DNA of 64,000 bases from Georgenia sp. M64 (GTDB taxonomy: Bacteria; Actinomycetota; Actinomycetes; Actinomycetales; Actinomycetaceae), in assembly GCF_038049925.1 (NCBI RefSeq), contig NZ_CP145809.1, forward strand, positions 2,046,001-2,110,000. The letters run 5' to 3'. Shown here in pieces: positions 8,881-18,110 of this stretch (its first letter is position 1; every line of letters starts with the position of its first letter). A program made the position numbers and the translations under genes. A model generated the notes under the pieces. That model had not been told where the DNA came from. It worked only from the letters and a program-made list of their open reading frames with translations, and searched no databases.

Positions 8881-9172
8881 CGTCGTCCTCTCGGGCGTGG
8901 TGGGCGGTCGTGGTCGAGCCGGCCGCTCCAGGGCTGGGGGGCCGCGGACGGGCCCCCGCCCATGCTAGTGCGCGGCCGGTGGCCGGTCCGTCCCCGCTCG
9001 CCGGTGCGTCCGTCGATCCGGGCATACCGGGACGGAGCGGTCCGCGCCCCCGCCGGGACCTTCGTCATGGCTACTCGATCTTTCCGCGGAACTACGCTAC
9101 TTCTGGCGATCTCCGCGACTCACCACGGGGCAATGTGGGCGCAGGTGCCCCGACCTGAGCCATAATGACGCC
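8881..9172. promoter_or_regulatory. Divergent promoter region between the receiver-like gene and ctaE
   Basis: This 292-base region contains no supported gene. It holds TAGCAT (8967-8962, minus) for the receiver-trpD operon and CATAAT (9161-9166, plus) six bases before the ctaE GTG. Two near-identical direct copies, CGATCTTTCCGCG at 9076-9088 and CGATCTCCGCG at 9107-9117, lie ahead of the ctaE -10 and could be regulator sites. Confidence 0.45.
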
Positions 9173-9808
9173 GTGTCGTCAACAACCGCTGCCCCCACGG
9201 CTCACGTGCAGGTGACAAGGCCGAACACCCTGTCGGTCGGCGTCATCGTCTGGCTCTCGAGCGAGCTGATGTTCTTCGCCGGCCTGTTCGCGATGTACTT
9301 CACCCATCGCTCGGTCGCCGGGCCGGAGGTGTGGGCGGCCGAGTCGGGCGCCCTGAACTTCCCCTTCGCACTGGGGAACACCCTCATCCTCGTGCTCAGC
9401 TCGGTGACCTGCCAGATGGGCGTGTTCGCGGCGGAGCGCTTCCAGCAGTCCCGGACGGGATCCCTGCTCAACCCCCTGCGCTGGGGCATGAACGAGTGGT
9501 ACACGCTCACGTTCATCATGGGCGCGGTCTTCGTCGCCGGTCAGGTCACGGAGTACGCCGAGCTCATCCAGCACGGCACGAAGATCTCGACGAGCTCGTA
9601 CGGGTCGGTCTTCTACATCACCACGGGCTTCCACGCGCTGCACGTCATCGGTGGCCTCGTCGCGTTCCTCTTCGTCCTCGGCCGGTCCTTCACCGCGCGG
9701 CGGTTCGGGCACCTCGAGGCCGGCAGCGCGGTCGTGACCTCCTACTACTGGCACTTCGTCGACGTCGTCTGGATCGCGCTGTTCTTCGTCATCTACATCC
9801 TGCGGTAA
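9173..9808 (+). CDS. ctaE: Cytochrome c oxidase subunit III
   Basis: A 211-residue membrane protein with five hydrophobic helices, the short actinobacterial form lacking the first two helices of the seven-helix family. Typical segments are [25 protein letters not shown] and [15 protein letters not shown]. It is the structural, proton-uptake-stabilising subunit of the aa3 oxidase. The GTG at 9173 follows CATAAT by six bases, so it is probably leaderless. It is the first gene of ctaE-qcrCAB, the standard actinobacterial arrangement that ties the oxidase to the bc1 complex. Confidence 0.95.
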   Translation: MSSTTAAPTAHVQVTRPNTLSVGVIVWLSSELMFFAGLFAMYFTHRSVAGPEVWAAESGALNFPFALGNTLILVLSSVTCQMGVFAAERFQQSRTGSLLNPLRWGMNEWYTLTFIMGAVFVAGQVTEYAELIQHGTKISTSSYGSVFYITTGFHALHVIGGLVAFLFVLGRSFTARRFGHLEAGSAVVTSYYWHFVDVVWIALFFVIYILR

Positions 9809-9864
9809 CCCCGTCCCGCACACCGACCACCTGCCCACCACCGACCCGAACGAGGACGACCATC

Positions 9865-10650
9865 GTGAAGGCATTCGCCGCCAGCAGGAGGAACCGGTTC
9901 GCGCCGGCCGTCCTCGTGCTGCTCGCCCTGCTCCTGACGGGGGCCCTGTACGCCGTGCTGGCCCCCCGCAGCGCCACCGCCGCCCCGGCCGCGGCCAGCG
10001 CCCAGACCGTCGGTGCCGGGCAACAGCTGTTCCGGGCCAACTGCGCCACCTGTCACGGCATGGACGCCGAGGGCACCGACCTCGCGCCGTCCCTCGTCGG
10101 TGTGGGCGCGGCGTCGGTGGACTTCCAGATGGCGACCGGGCGTATGCCGATGGCGAACAACTCCCCGCAGGCGGAGGCCAAGGAGCCGCAGTTCACGCCC
10201 GACCAGATCGCGCTCGTCGCGTCGTACGTGGCGTCCCTGGCCCCGGGGCCGGCCGTACCCACCGCCGAGCAGGTCGACCCGGCCCTGGGCGACCCCGCGA
10301 GCGGCATGGCCCTCTTCCGCACCAACTGCGCCATGTGCCACAACGCCGTCGGGGCCGGCGGTGCGCTGAGCGAGGGCAAGTACGCCCCGTCGCTGTACGA
10401 CTCCACGCCCACCGAGATCTACGAGGCGATGCTCACCGGTCCGCAGTCCATGCCGGTGTTCAACGAGGCCAACATCGACCCCGAGGGCAAGCGCGACATC
10501 ATCGCCTACCTCTACGAGCAGCGCGAGACCTCCCCCGGCGGCATCACCCTCGGCTCCCTCGGGCCGGTGTCGGAGGGTCTGTGGGCATGGGTCATCGGCA
10601 TCGGCGGTCTCATCGGCATGGGTGTGTGGATCGGAGCGAAGTCCTCATGA
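9865..10650 (+). CDS. qcrC: Diheme cytochrome c subunit of the bc1 complex
   Basis: A 261-residue membrane-anchored cytochrome c. An N-terminal hydrophobic segment (about 13-33) acts as signal/anchor. Two heme c attachment sites follow, CATCH at 60-64 and CAMCH at 155-159, and a C-terminal helix at about 240-257. The fused diheme subunit replaces soluble cytochrome c and passes electrons directly to CuA of the oxidase. The GTG start is at 9865. The stop overlaps the qcrA ATG by four bases (ATGA), so expression is coupled. Confidence 0.96.
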   Translation: MKAFAASRRNRFAPAVLVLLALLLTGALYAVLAPRSATAAPAAASAQTVGAGQQLFRANCATCHGMDAEGTDLAPSLVGVGAASVDFQMATGRMPMANNSPQAEAKEPQFTPDQIALVASYVASLAPGPAVPTAEQVDPALGDPASGMALFRTNCAMCHNAVGAGGALSEGKYAPSLYDSTPTEIYEAMLTGPQSMPVFNEANIDPEGKRDIIAYLYEQRETSPGGITLGSLGPVSEGLWAWVIGIGGLIGMGVWIGAKSS

Positions 10651-11696
10651 GCATCGACCGTCCCACGGCCCCGCCGGCCCTGCCGGAGCGCTTCGAGAAC
10701 CCCGGCGTGGAGGAGCACAAGCCCCGGCTCAGCGACGTCGACCCGCGCGAGGCCCGCCTGGTCGAGCGCCAGGTGGTCATGCTGTTCGGCATCTCCACGC
10801 TGGCCTCCCTCGTCGCCGTCGTCGCCTACTTCCTCATCCCCTCCGAAGACACCCTCGGCTCCGTGCGCACCGCCACGCTCGTGCTCGGGCTCGGGCTCGG
10901 CATCGGCATGCTCGGCATCGGCGTCGCCGCCATCCACTGGTCCAAGTCGCTCATGAACAACATGGAGCGGGTCGAGCAGCGCCACCCCCAGCGCTCCGAC
11001 GCCGACACCCGTGCGGTCGCCGGGCAGATGATGGTCGACGGCATCGACGACTCCGGGATCGCCCGGCGGCCCCTGCTCAAGGGTGCCCTCGTCGGGGCCG
11101 CGGCCCTCGCGCCGCTGCCGATCCTCGTCCCGCTCGTCGGTGGTCTCGGCGGCGACTGGAACGTCTCCAAGCTCAAGCACACCGTGTGGGGCGACCACCC
11201 CGAGGGGTTCGTCGGCACCCTCCCCGACGGGTCGGTGGGCCGCCGGCTCGCCCGTGACCCGGAGGACACCCCCATCCGCGCCACCGACGTCACCATCGGC
11301 TCCGTCTTCCACGTCATCCCCCACGGCCTGTCCGAGGAGGAGGAGTACTACGAGGAGAAGGCCAAGGCGGTCGTCCTGCTGGTGCGGCTCGACCCGCGCG
11401 TGCTCAAGGAGCGGCCCGAGCGGGCCGACTGGTCCTACGACGGGATCGTGGCCTACTCCAAGATCTGCACCCACGTGGGCTGCCCCGTCGCGCTGTACGA
11501 GCAGCAGACCCACCACCTGCTGTGCCCGTGCCACCAGTCGACCTTCGACATCGCGGACGAGGCCAAGGTCGTGTTCGGCCCCGCCGGCCGCCCGCTGCCG
11601 CAGCTGCCGATCGCCGTCGACGACGAGGGCTACCTCGTCGCCCGCAGCGACTTCACCGAACCCGTCGGCCCGACCTTCTGGGAGCGCCTGAGATGA
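10647..11696 (+). CDS. qcrA: Rieske iron-sulfur subunit of the bc1 complex
   Basis: A 349-residue Rieske protein of the actinobacterial type, with three hydrophobic segments in the N-terminal half (about 45-65, 75-95, 138-158) and the 2Fe-2S domain at the C-terminus. Cluster ligands are in CTHVGC (274-279) and CPCH (293-296), two Cys and two His, with the extra pair of Cys for the stabilising disulfide. It oxidises menaquinol at the outer face of the membrane. ATG overlaps the qcrC stop and its own stop overlaps the qcrB ATG (ATGA in both cases). Confidence 0.96.
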   Translation: MSIDRPTAPPALPERFENPGVEEHKPRLSDVDPREARLVERQVVMLFGISTLASLVAVVAYFLIPSEDTLGSVRTATLVLGLGLGIGMLGIGVAAIHWSKSLMNNMERVEQRHPQRSDADTRAVAGQMMVDGIDDSGIARRPLLKGALVGAAALAPLPILVPLVGGLGGDWNVSKLKHTVWGDHPEGFVGTLPDGSVGRRLARDPEDTPIRATDVTIGSVFHVIPHGLSEEEEYYEEKAKAVVLLVRLDPRVLKERPERADWSYDGIVAYSKICTHVGCPVALYEQQTHHLLCPCHQSTFDIADEAKVVFGPAGRPLPQLPIAVDDEGYLVARSDFTEPVGPTFWERLR

Positions 11697-13462
11697 GCAC
11701 CTCCACCCACGGCACCCCGGCGGGGTACGCCCCGTCGAAGCCGGTCACCGCGACCGCCGACTACCTCGACAACCGCGTCGGGGTGGCCAAGGCCGTCAAG
11801 TTCATCTCCCGCAAGGTCTTCCCCGAGCACTGGTCGTTCCTGCTCGGCGAGATCGCACTGTGGAGCTTCGTCGTCCTCATCCTCACGGGCATCTTCCTCA
11901 CGATGTTCTTCGAGCCGTCCATGGCACACACCACCTACCCGGAGGACGCCCTGCCGGCGTCGATGGCCGGGGTCGCCATGTCGGAGGCCTACGCCTCGAC
12001 GCTGAACATGTCCTTCCACGTCAAGGGTGGTCTGCTCATGCGGCAGATGCACCACTGGGCCGCGCTGCTGTTCATGGCGGGCATCGTCATCCACATGTTC
12101 CGCATTTTCTTCACCGGCGCCTTCCGCAAGCCCCGCGAGATGAACTGGCTCGTCGGGTTCGTCATGCTGCTGCTCGGCCTCGCGGCCGGCCTGACGGGCT
12201 ACTCCCTGCCCGACGACGTCCTGAGCGGCAACGGTCTGCGGATCACCGACGGCGTCGTGAAGTCGATCCCGGTGATCGGCTCCTACGCGAGCTACGCGAT
12301 CTTCGGCGGGGAGTTCCCCGGGACCGACATCATCGCCCGCTTCTTCACCCTGCACATCCTCCTCATCCCGGCTCTGCTCATCGCCCTGGTGACCGTGCAT
12401 CTGCTGCTCATGGTGGTGCACAAGCACACCCAGTACCCGGGGCCGGGCCGCACCGACCACAACGTCGTCGGCTACCCCGCGTTCCCCCTCTACGTGGCCA
12501 AGATGGCCGGGTTCTTCTTCATCGTGTTCGGCTTCCTGGCGATCATGGGCGCGACGATCTCTATCAACCCGGTGTGGAACTACGGCCCGTACGACCCCTC
12601 CCCCGTCTCGGCCGGCGCCCAGCCGGACTGGTACATGCTCTTCCTCGAGGGCTCCCTGCGGCTCATGCCGGGCTGGGAGTGGGTCGTCGCCGGGTTCTCG
12701 ATCCCGCTCAGCGTCATCATCCCGGCCATCGTCGTGCCCGGGATCCTCTTCACCCTCCTGGGGGCGTACCCGTTCATCGAGGCGGCTGCGACCAACGACC
12801 GGCGCGAGCACCACGTCCTCGACCGGCCGCGCAACGCCCCGGTCCGCACCGGCATCGGGGTCGCCATCATCACGGCGTTCGTCGTGCTCGTCCTGGCGGG
12901 CTCCAACGACCTCCTCGCGACGCACTTCGACCTGGCGATCAACGACATCACGTGGTTCTTCCGCGTGGCGATCTTCGTCCTGCCGGTGCTCGCGTTCGTG
13001 GTCACCAAGCGCATGGCGCTCGCGCTCCAGCGCCGCGACCGCGAGCTCGCCCTGCACGGCCACGAGACGGGCCGCGTCGTCCAGCTCCCGAACGGTGCCT
13101 TCATGGAGGTCCACAAGCCGCTCACGCCGGAGGAGCGCTGGATCCTCGTCGCCCACGAGCCGCGTCGCCCGATGGAGATCGAGCCGGCCACCGACCGCAA
13201 CGGGGTCGAGCGGCCGGGCTACCGCATGGACGCCCTCCGCCAGCGGCTCTCCCGCTTCTTCTACGAGGACCGGGTCGAGCCCCTCACCCCCGCCGAGCTC
13301 GCCGCGGTGCACCACCTCGCGGACGAGGTCGAGGGCGACGACGGCCCCCGCAAGCCCATCCACGGCGGGTCGATCGGCGTGGAGATGGAGGTCTCCCAGG
13401 GCCACCACGACGACGGCACCGGCCGCCGCAGCACCTCGGTGGCGACGCTGACCAAGCGCTGA
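11693..13462 (+). CDS. qcrB: Cytochrome b subunit of the bc1 complex
   Basis: A 589-residue membrane protein that binds both b hemes and the quinol site. Heme-ligand helices include MSFHVKGGLLMRQMHHWAA and the helix ending in VTVHLLLMVVHKH. The quinol-site segment appears as GWEW preceded by DWYMLFLEGSLRLMP (family motif PEWY/PDWY). The core ends near residue 450, and a charged cytoplasmic tail of about 130 residues follows, as in other actinobacterial QcrB. The start overlaps qcrA. A 14-bp hairpin at 13478-13518 ends the operon. Confidence 0.96.
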   Translation: MSTSTHGTPAGYAPSKPVTATADYLDNRVGVAKAVKFISRKVFPEHWSFLLGEIALWSFVVLILTGIFLTMFFEPSMAHTTYPEDALPASMAGVAMSEAYASTLNMSFHVKGGLLMRQMHHWAALLFMAGIVIHMFRIFFTGAFRKPREMNWLVGFVMLLLGLAAGLTGYSLPDDVLSGNGLRITDGVVKSIPVIGSYASYAIFGGEFPGTDIIARFFTLHILLIPALLIALVTVHLLLMVVHKHTQYPGPGRTDHNVVGYPAFPLYVAKMAGFFFIVFGFLAIMGATISINPVWNYGPYDPSPVSAGAQPDWYMLFLEGSLRLMPGWEWVVAGFSIPLSVIIPAIVVPGILFTLLGAYPFIEAAATNDRREHHVLDRPRNAPVRTGIGVAIITAFVVLVLAGSNDLLATHFDLAINDITWFFRVAIFVLPVLAFVVTKRMALALQRRDRELALHGHETGRVVQLPNGAFMEVHKPLTPEERWILVAHEPRRPMEIEPATDRNGVERPGYRMDALRQRLSRFFYEDRVEPLTPAELAAVHHLADEVEGDDGPRKPIHGGSIGVEMEVSQGHHDDGTGRRSTSVATLTKR

Positions 13463-13477
13463 CGCTCTCGCGCAACC

Positions 13478-13518
13478 ACGACGGCGGTCGGCTCCCCCAG
13501 GGACCCGGCCGCCGTCGT
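13478..13518 (+). terminator. Terminator after qcrB
   Basis: Inverted repeat ACGACGGCGG / CCGCCGTCGT, extended inward by four pairs including one G-T, just after the qcrB stop. A partial repeat of the right arm (GGCCCGGCC(G)TCGTCGTCGTAGGGC) follows at about 13533-13557. Confidence 0.65.
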
Positions 13519-13679
13519 CGTAGGGCCCCAGAGGCCCGGCCGTCGTCGTCGTAGGGCTCACCCCGCCGGGCGACCCTCGCTGCCGACCGCACCAGCCGGC
13601 CCGCCGAGCGCCCGGGCAGGCCCGCCGACCGCTCGGCCCGGCCCGCGGGCTGGACGCGCGGGAACGACCGGTGACGCAA

Positions 13680-13685
13680 TAGGTT
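13680..13685 (+). promoter_or_regulatory. -10 box of the sodA promoter
   Basis: TAGGTT at 13680-13685. It lies six bases before an in-frame GTG (13692) and 79 bases before the sodA ATG. The rest of the 13519-13763 gap is GC-rich and holds nothing else I can support. Confidence 0.5.
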
Positions 13686-13763
13686 GGTCTCGTGACGGGG
13701 CCACGCCCCGAACGAGCAGAGGTGCCGGAGCACGGCACCCACGACAAGCCAGGAGGAGAATTC

Positions 13764-14390
13764 ATGGCCGTGTACACGCTCCCGGAGCTTCCCTACGACT
13801 ACAGCGCCCTCGAGCCGCACATCAGCGGCAAGATCATGGAGCTGCACCACGACAAGCACCACGCGACGTACGTCGACGGCGCGAACGCCGCCCTCGACAA
13901 GCTCGCCGCCGCCCGGGAGAGCGGCGACCTCGCCGCCGTGAACCTCTACGAGAAGAACCTCGCCTTCAACCTCGGCGGGCACATCAACCACACCATCTTC
14001 TGGAACAACCTCTCCCCCGAGGGTGGTGGCGAGCCGGACGGCGAGGTCGCCGAGGCGATCAAGGACTCCTTTGGCTCCTTCGAGGGCTTCAAGAGCCACT
14101 TCACCGCCAACGCCACGTCGATCCAGGGCTCCGGCTGGTCCGTCCTGGCCTACGACTCGGTCTCGGGCCGTCTCGTGATCTTCCAGATGTTCGACCAGCA
14201 GAACAACGTCCCGGTCGGCACCCTCCCGCTGCTCCAGCTCGACATGTGGGAGCACGCCTTCTACCTGGACTACCTCAACGTCAAGGCGGACTACGTCAAG
14301 GCGTTCTGGAACATCGTCAACTGGCAGGACGTCGCCGCGCGGCTCTCGCGCGCCACGACCCAGGCCTCGGGCCTCATCGTCCCCGCCTGA
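13764..14390 (+). CDS. sodA: Superoxide dismutase (Mn/Fe)
   Basis: A 208-residue iron/manganese superoxide dismutase. Metal ligands are in the N-terminal LHHDKHH (H28), in [10 protein letters not shown], and in the C-terminal [12 protein letters not shown] (Asp and His). It removes superoxide in the cytosol; metal choice cannot be settled from these motifs. The ATG at 13764 has a strong AGGAGGAG ribosome site. An in-frame GTG at 13692, directly behind a -10 box, could give a 24-residue longer form. The gene sits between the two halves of the respiratory cluster and ends in a strong hairpin. Confidence 0.96.
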   Translation: MAVYTLPELPYDYSALEPHISGKIMELHHDKHHATYVDGANAALDKLAAARESGDLAAVNLYEKNLAFNLGGHINHTIFWNNLSPEGGGEPDGEVAEAIKDSFGSFEGFKSHFTANATSIQGSGWSVLAYDSVSGRLVIFQMFDQQNNVPVGTLPLLQLDMWEHAFYLDYLNVKADYVKAFWNIVNWQDVAARLSRATTQASGLIVPA

Positions 14391-14424
14391 CGCACACACG
14401 CCGGCCCGGCCGGTGCAACGCCCC

Positions 14425-14458
14425 ACAGGGCCCCCAGGATCGCTCCTGGGGGCCCTGT
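14425..14458 (+). terminator. Terminator after sodA
   Basis: Perfect 15-bp stem (ACAGGGCCCCCAGGA and its complement) with a TCGC loop, 35 bases after the sodA stop. Confidence 0.85.
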
Positions 14459-14566
14459 ACGCGCTGACGGTGGCCCCGTGGCCCCTGGGGGGTGCGGGCC
14501 GGCAGCGACCGCGCACCGGCCCGCTGAGGTGTGCGACGAGGGGCGGTCACCCACGGGACGAACGCA

Positions 14567-14600
14567 CGAGGGCCCCGCCACGCAGGTGACGGGGCCCTCG
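14567..14600 (-). terminator. Terminator after ctaF
   Basis: Inverted repeat of 11 bp (CGAGGGCCCCG / CGGGGCCCTCG) 23 bases downstream of the ctaF stop on the minus strand. With the sodA hairpin it separates the two convergent units. Confidence 0.75.
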
Positions 14601-14622
14601 GTGGAGCGGCTCGGGACCGGGC

Positions 14623-15099
14623 TCAGTGCTTGTGCTGGCCCCGGGAGAACTCGGTGAGCTGACCGGCCAGGCCGACGAGCGCCACGACGGCGCCGATACC
14701 CGTGAGCCACCAGCCGAACGCCAGGCCCAGGAACGCCAGCATGGTTCCGATCCCGATGACGAGCGGTGCCCAGCTGTGCGGGGAGAAGGTGCCGACCTCG
14801 CCGGCGCGGTCCTCGATCTCGCCGCGCGGGTCGTCCTCGGGCCGCTGGTCGATCCGCCGCGCGGTCAGCCACAGGTAGCCACCGGAGAACGCGAACATGC
14901 CGCCGAGGAGGAACAGCCCCACAGTCCCCACTGGCTCGGCGTCGGAGAGCCACATGTAGATGATCGCGACCGGGATGAAGAACAGGATCCACGCGCTGAA
15001 GAGGAGCACCTCGACGCGCATCGGCCTGGTCTGCTCGCCGTGGCCCTTCTCGACCTCGACGCTCGGCCGCTGCTGGTGCAGGCGGTCGTTCTCGGTCAT
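14623..15099 (-). CDS. ctaF: Actinobacterial cytochrome c oxidase subunit IV
   Basis: A 158-residue membrane protein with four hydrophobic segments (first [20 protein letters not shown]). It is the small subunit specific to the actinobacterial aa3 oxidase, placed as usual right behind ctaD. The ATG at 15099 overlaps the ctaD stop (ATGA). An internal Met at residue 27 is closer to the usual N-terminus of the family, so a shorter form is possible. Confidence 0.9.
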   Translation of the reverse strand: MTENDRLHQQRPSVEVEKGHGEQTRPMRVEVLLFSAWILFFIPVAIIYMWLSDAEPVGTVGLFLLGGMFAFSGGYLWLTARRIDQRPEDDPRGEIEDRAGEVGTFSPHSWAPLVIGIGTMLAFLGLAFGWWLTGIGAVVALVGLAGQLTEFSRGQHKH

Positions 15100-16913
15100 C
15101 GCCTCGTCCCCTCCTCGTCGTCACGGCGGCCCGGCTCGAGCAGACCCGTCCCCGTGGCGGGGCGCCGCGCGGCGCGCTCGGCCACGACGTCCGCGGCGTC
15201 GGCCGTCTCGGGACCGGCGAGCATGGAGTCGAGGAAGTCCCTGTTCGGCTCGGGGTGGTCGAGCGCGGCGACCTCGGGGTGGTGGAGGTCGAAGGCCGGG
15301 CGCTCGGACCGGATGCGGGGCAGCGAGGTGAAGTTGTGCCGCGGGACGGGCGACGCCGTCGCCCACTCCAGGGAGTTGCCGAAGCCCCAGGGGTCGTCCA
15401 CGAAGACGGTGCGCGGGCCGCGCGAGGTCTTGTAGACGTTGTAGAGGAACGGCAGCGTCGAGGCGGCCAGGAGCACCGCGCCGATCGTGGAGATCTGGTT
15501 GTAGAGCGTGAACCCGTCCTCAGGCATGTAGTCCGGGTAGCGCCGGGGCATGCCCTGGGCACCGAGCCAGTGCTGGACGAGGAAGGTGGCGTGGAAGCCG
15601 ATGAACAGCATCCAGAACTGGATCTTGCCGAGCTTCTCGTCGAGCATCCGCCCGGTCCACTTGGGCCACCAGAAGAAGAAGCCCGAGTACATGGCGAACA
15701 CCACGGTGCCGAAGACGACATAGTGGAAGTGCGCCACGACGAAGAAGGTGTCTTGGACCTGGAAGTCCATCGCCGGGCTGGACAGGATGATGCCCGTGAG
15801 CCCGCCGAAGAGGAAGGTCACGAGGAACCCAAGGGCGTAGAGCATGGGCGTCTCGAACGAGAGCTTGCCGCGCCACATCGTGCCGATCCAGTTGAAGAAC
15901 TTCACCCCGGTGGGCACGGCGATGAGCATCGTCATCAGCGAGAAGAAGCTCAGCATGACACCGCCGGTGGTGAACATGTGGTGGGCCCACACGGTCACGG
16001 ACAGGGCCGCGATGGAGATCGTGGCGAAGACCAGGCCCTTGTAGCCGAAGATCGGCTTGCGGGAGAAGACGGGGATGACCTCGGAGATGATCCCGAAGAA
16101 CGGCAGCGCGATGATGTAGACCTCGGGATGGCCGAAGAACCAGAAGAGGTGCTGCCAGAGCAGCGCGCCGCCGGCCTCCGGGTTGTAGATCTGCGCCCCC
16201 AGGAGCCGGTCGGCGCTCAGGCCGAAGAGCGCGGCCGCCAGCACCGGGAAGGCCATGAGCACGAGGATCGAGGTGATGAGGATGTTCCAGGTGAAGATGG
16301 GCATCCGGAACATCGTCATGCCCGGCGCGCGCATGGTGATGATCGTCGCGATGAAGTTCACCGAGCCGAAGATGGTCCCGAAGCCGGTCATGGCCAGGCC
16401 GAGGATCCACAGGTCACCACCGACGCCCGGGGAGAACGTGGCGTTGGACAGCGGGGTGTAGGCGGTCCAGCCGAAGCTCGCCGCGCCCTTGGGGGTGAGG
16501 AACCCCGCGACCGTGACGAGCCCACCGAACAGGAACAGCCAGAATGCATACATGTTCAGGCGCGGGAACGCCACGTCGGGCGCACCGATCTGCAGCGGCA
16601 CGAGGATGTTGCCGAACGCGGTGAACAGCGGCGTCGCGAACAGGAACATCATGATCGTGCCGTGCATGGTGAAGAACTGGTTGTACTGCTCCTTGGACTG
16701 CAGCAGCATGCCCGGCTCGAAGAGCTCCGCACGTATGAGCAGCGCGAGGACCCCGCCGATCATGAAGAAGACGAAGGCGGCGACGAGGTACATGTACCCG
16801 ATCACCTTGTGGTCGGTCGATGTCACCCAGGACACGACGATCTTGCCGAGGCTCTGCTTGTGGGGCTGCAGGCCGGGGACGACCTCTGGTCGGGCGTCGG
16901 CTGTCTTTGCCAT
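15096..16913 (-). CDS. ctaD: Cytochrome c oxidase subunit I
   Basis: A 605-residue catalytic subunit of the aa3 oxidase with about twelve membrane helices. The heme-copper core is intact: [13 protein letters not shown] holds the CuB His that is cross-linked to Tyr, [10 protein letters not shown] the two adjacent CuB His, and [11 protein letters not shown] the heme ligands. It reduces oxygen to water and pumps protons. The ATG at 16913 shares one base with the TGA of ctaC, and its stop overlaps ctaF, giving a tightly coupled ctaC-ctaD-ctaF unit. Confidence 0.97.
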   Translation of the reverse strand: MAKTADARPEVVPGLQPHKQSLGKIVVSWVTSTDHKVIGYMYLVAAFVFFMIGGVLALLIRAELFEPGMLLQSKEQYNQFFTMHGTIMMFLFATPLFTAFGNILVPLQIGAPDVAFPRLNMYAFWLFLFGGLVTVAGFLTPKGAASFGWTAYTPLSNATFSPGVGGDLWILGLAMTGFGTIFGSVNFIATIITMRAPGMTMFRMPIFTWNILITSILVLMAFPVLAAALFGLSADRLLGAQIYNPEAGGALLWQHLFWFFGHPEVYIIALPFFGIISEVIPVFSRKPIFGYKGLVFATISIAALSVTVWAHHMFTTGGVMLSFFSLMTMLIAVPTGVKFFNWIGTMWRGKLSFETPMLYALGFLVTFLFGGLTGIILSSPAMDFQVQDTFFVVAHFHYVVFGTVVFAMYSGFFFWWPKWTGRMLDEKLGKIQFWMLFIGFHATFLVQHWLGAQGMPRRYPDYMPEDGFTLYNQISTIGAVLLAASTLPFLYNVYKTSRGPRTVFVDDPWGFGNSLEWATASPVPRHNFTSLPRIRSERPAFDLHHPEVAALDHPEPNRDFLDSMLAGPETADAADVVAERAARRPATGTGLLEPGRRDDEEGTRR

Positions 16914-17815
16914 CAGTCCTGGCTCCCTTCCGTGGCGTTGTCGTCGGTGACGAGGTAGCGCCGGTTGAGCTCCTCGCCCAGCCGCCCGGTCTGGCCGGCG
17001 GCGCGCAGCTCGTCCATCTGCTCGTCGAACATGGCGCGGTCGACCACCTCGACGTTGAAGAGCATCTCGGAGTGGAACTCCCCGCACAGCTCGGCGCACT
17101 TGCCCGAGAAGGTGCCCTCGCGCTGGGGGGTCACCTGGAAGGTGTTGGTCCGACCCGGGATGATATCGAGCTTGTAGAGGAACGCCGGGATCCAGAAGGA
17201 GTGGGCGACGTCGCGCGAACGGAGGGTGAACTCGACCGTCTCGTCCACCGGGAGGTACAGCGTCGGGAGGGTCTCCTCCACCCCCACCTCGCCCGTCAGC
17301 GCGACCTGGCCACCGGAGGAGTGCACGTCCTCGCTGAGGTAGTTGAAGTCCCAGCTCCACTGCTTGCCGTAGACCTCGATCTCGAGGTCCGGCTCGGCGG
17401 CCGTGTCCTGGAACTCGCCGGTGGTACGTGTGGAGAAGAAGAACAGCGTGCCGATCATGAGGATCGGGACCACCGTGTACATCAGCTCAAGCGGCACGTG
17501 GTAGCGCAGCTGGACCGGGAGCTCGGGGTCGTCCTTGCGCCGCCGGTATGCCACGACGACCCAGATCGTCAATCCCCAGACGAGCACACCGACGACGAGC
17601 GCTGCCAGCCACGACCCGTTCCACAGGTCGATCATGCCCGCGGTGCGGTCGGTCAGGCCCCGCTCGCTGGGCAGGAAGCCGACGTCGACGCCCTTGCCGG
17701 GCTCGCTGGGGAACTGGTCCGCGGGGGCGCACGCGGTGGCGACCAGCCCCACGCCGGCGGCGAGGAGGAGGGCGCGCACGCCAGGGCGCCGGGGTGGCGG
17801 AGACGGGGTACGCAC
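16913..17815 (-). CDS. ctaC: Cytochrome c oxidase subunit II (CuA), lipoprotein
   Basis: A 300-residue subunit that takes electrons from QcrC. The N-terminal signal ends in VATAC, a probable lipoprotein Cys. Two membrane helices follow ([20 protein letters not shown] and [16 protein letters not shown]), then a cupredoxin domain with the CuA motif [12 protein letters not shown], which carries both Cys, His and Met ligands. The GTG at 17815 is preferred over an open frame 40 codons longer because GGAAGG lies ten bases upstream and the signal peptide then begins normally. A TAGTGT -10 candidate is at 17937-17932. Confidence 0.94.
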   Translation of the reverse strand: MRTPSPPPRRPGVRALLLAAGVGLVATACAPADQFPSEPGKGVDVGFLPSERGLTDRTAGMIDLWNGSWLAALVVGVLVWGLTIWVVVAYRRRKDDPELPVQLRYHVPLELMYTVVPILMIGTLFFFSTRTTGEFQDTAAEPDLEIEVYGKQWSWDFNYLSEDVHSSGGQVALTGEVGVEETLPTLYLPVDETVEFTLRSRDVAHSFWIPAFLYKLDIIPGRTNTFQVTPQREGTFSGKCAELCGEFHSEMLFNVEVVDRAMFDEQMDELRAAGQTGRLGEELNRRYLVTDDNATEGSQD

Positions 17816-18018
17816 GGGATGAGACCTTCCGACGCGGTGCTGCAGCTGTCTTGACGAGGGGCCGCCGGCTCCCGTCGCCTGCACCGACGCCGTCGGCGCG
17901 CACGGACCCGGGACCTTCGTCCTTCGGGGGAACACTACCGGTCGACAGCCTCGTGAGGCGCCACCGACGGGCGTTCCGGACGCCGAATTTGACGTTCTGT
18001 CACCTCCGGACGCTCCCC

Positions 18019-18042
18019 GGTGACCGGTATGACCGGTTCACC
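18019..18042. promoter_or_regulatory. Imperfect palindrome upstream of ctaC
   Basis: GGTGACCGGT-ATG-ACCGGTTCACC: two ten-base half sites with one extra base in the right arm. It lies about 200 bases ahead of the ctaC start and 80 bases ahead of its -10 candidate. The rest of the 17816-18057 gap holds the ctaC leader and no supported gene. Confidence 0.35.
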
Positions 18043-18057
18043 CGCCGCGGGACGGCG

Positions 18058-18099
18058 ACGGCCCGGTGCGCACCCCCGGCGGGGGGCGCACCGGGCCGT
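18058..18099 (-). terminator. Terminator after the FKBP gene
   Basis: Stem of 14 bp (ACGGCCCGGTGCGC / GCGCACCGGGCCGT) continued by five C-G pairs after a one-base bulge, with a GGC loop. It lies 12 bases after the FKBP stop on the minus strand. Confidence 0.85.
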
Positions 18100-18110
18100 G
18101 GCCGGTCGGG

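Noticed and set aside
11630-13777. Open frame of 715 codons antisense to qcrB
   Set aside because: Composition artefact, rich in Asp/Glu/Arg with no recognisable fold; qcrB is unambiguous.
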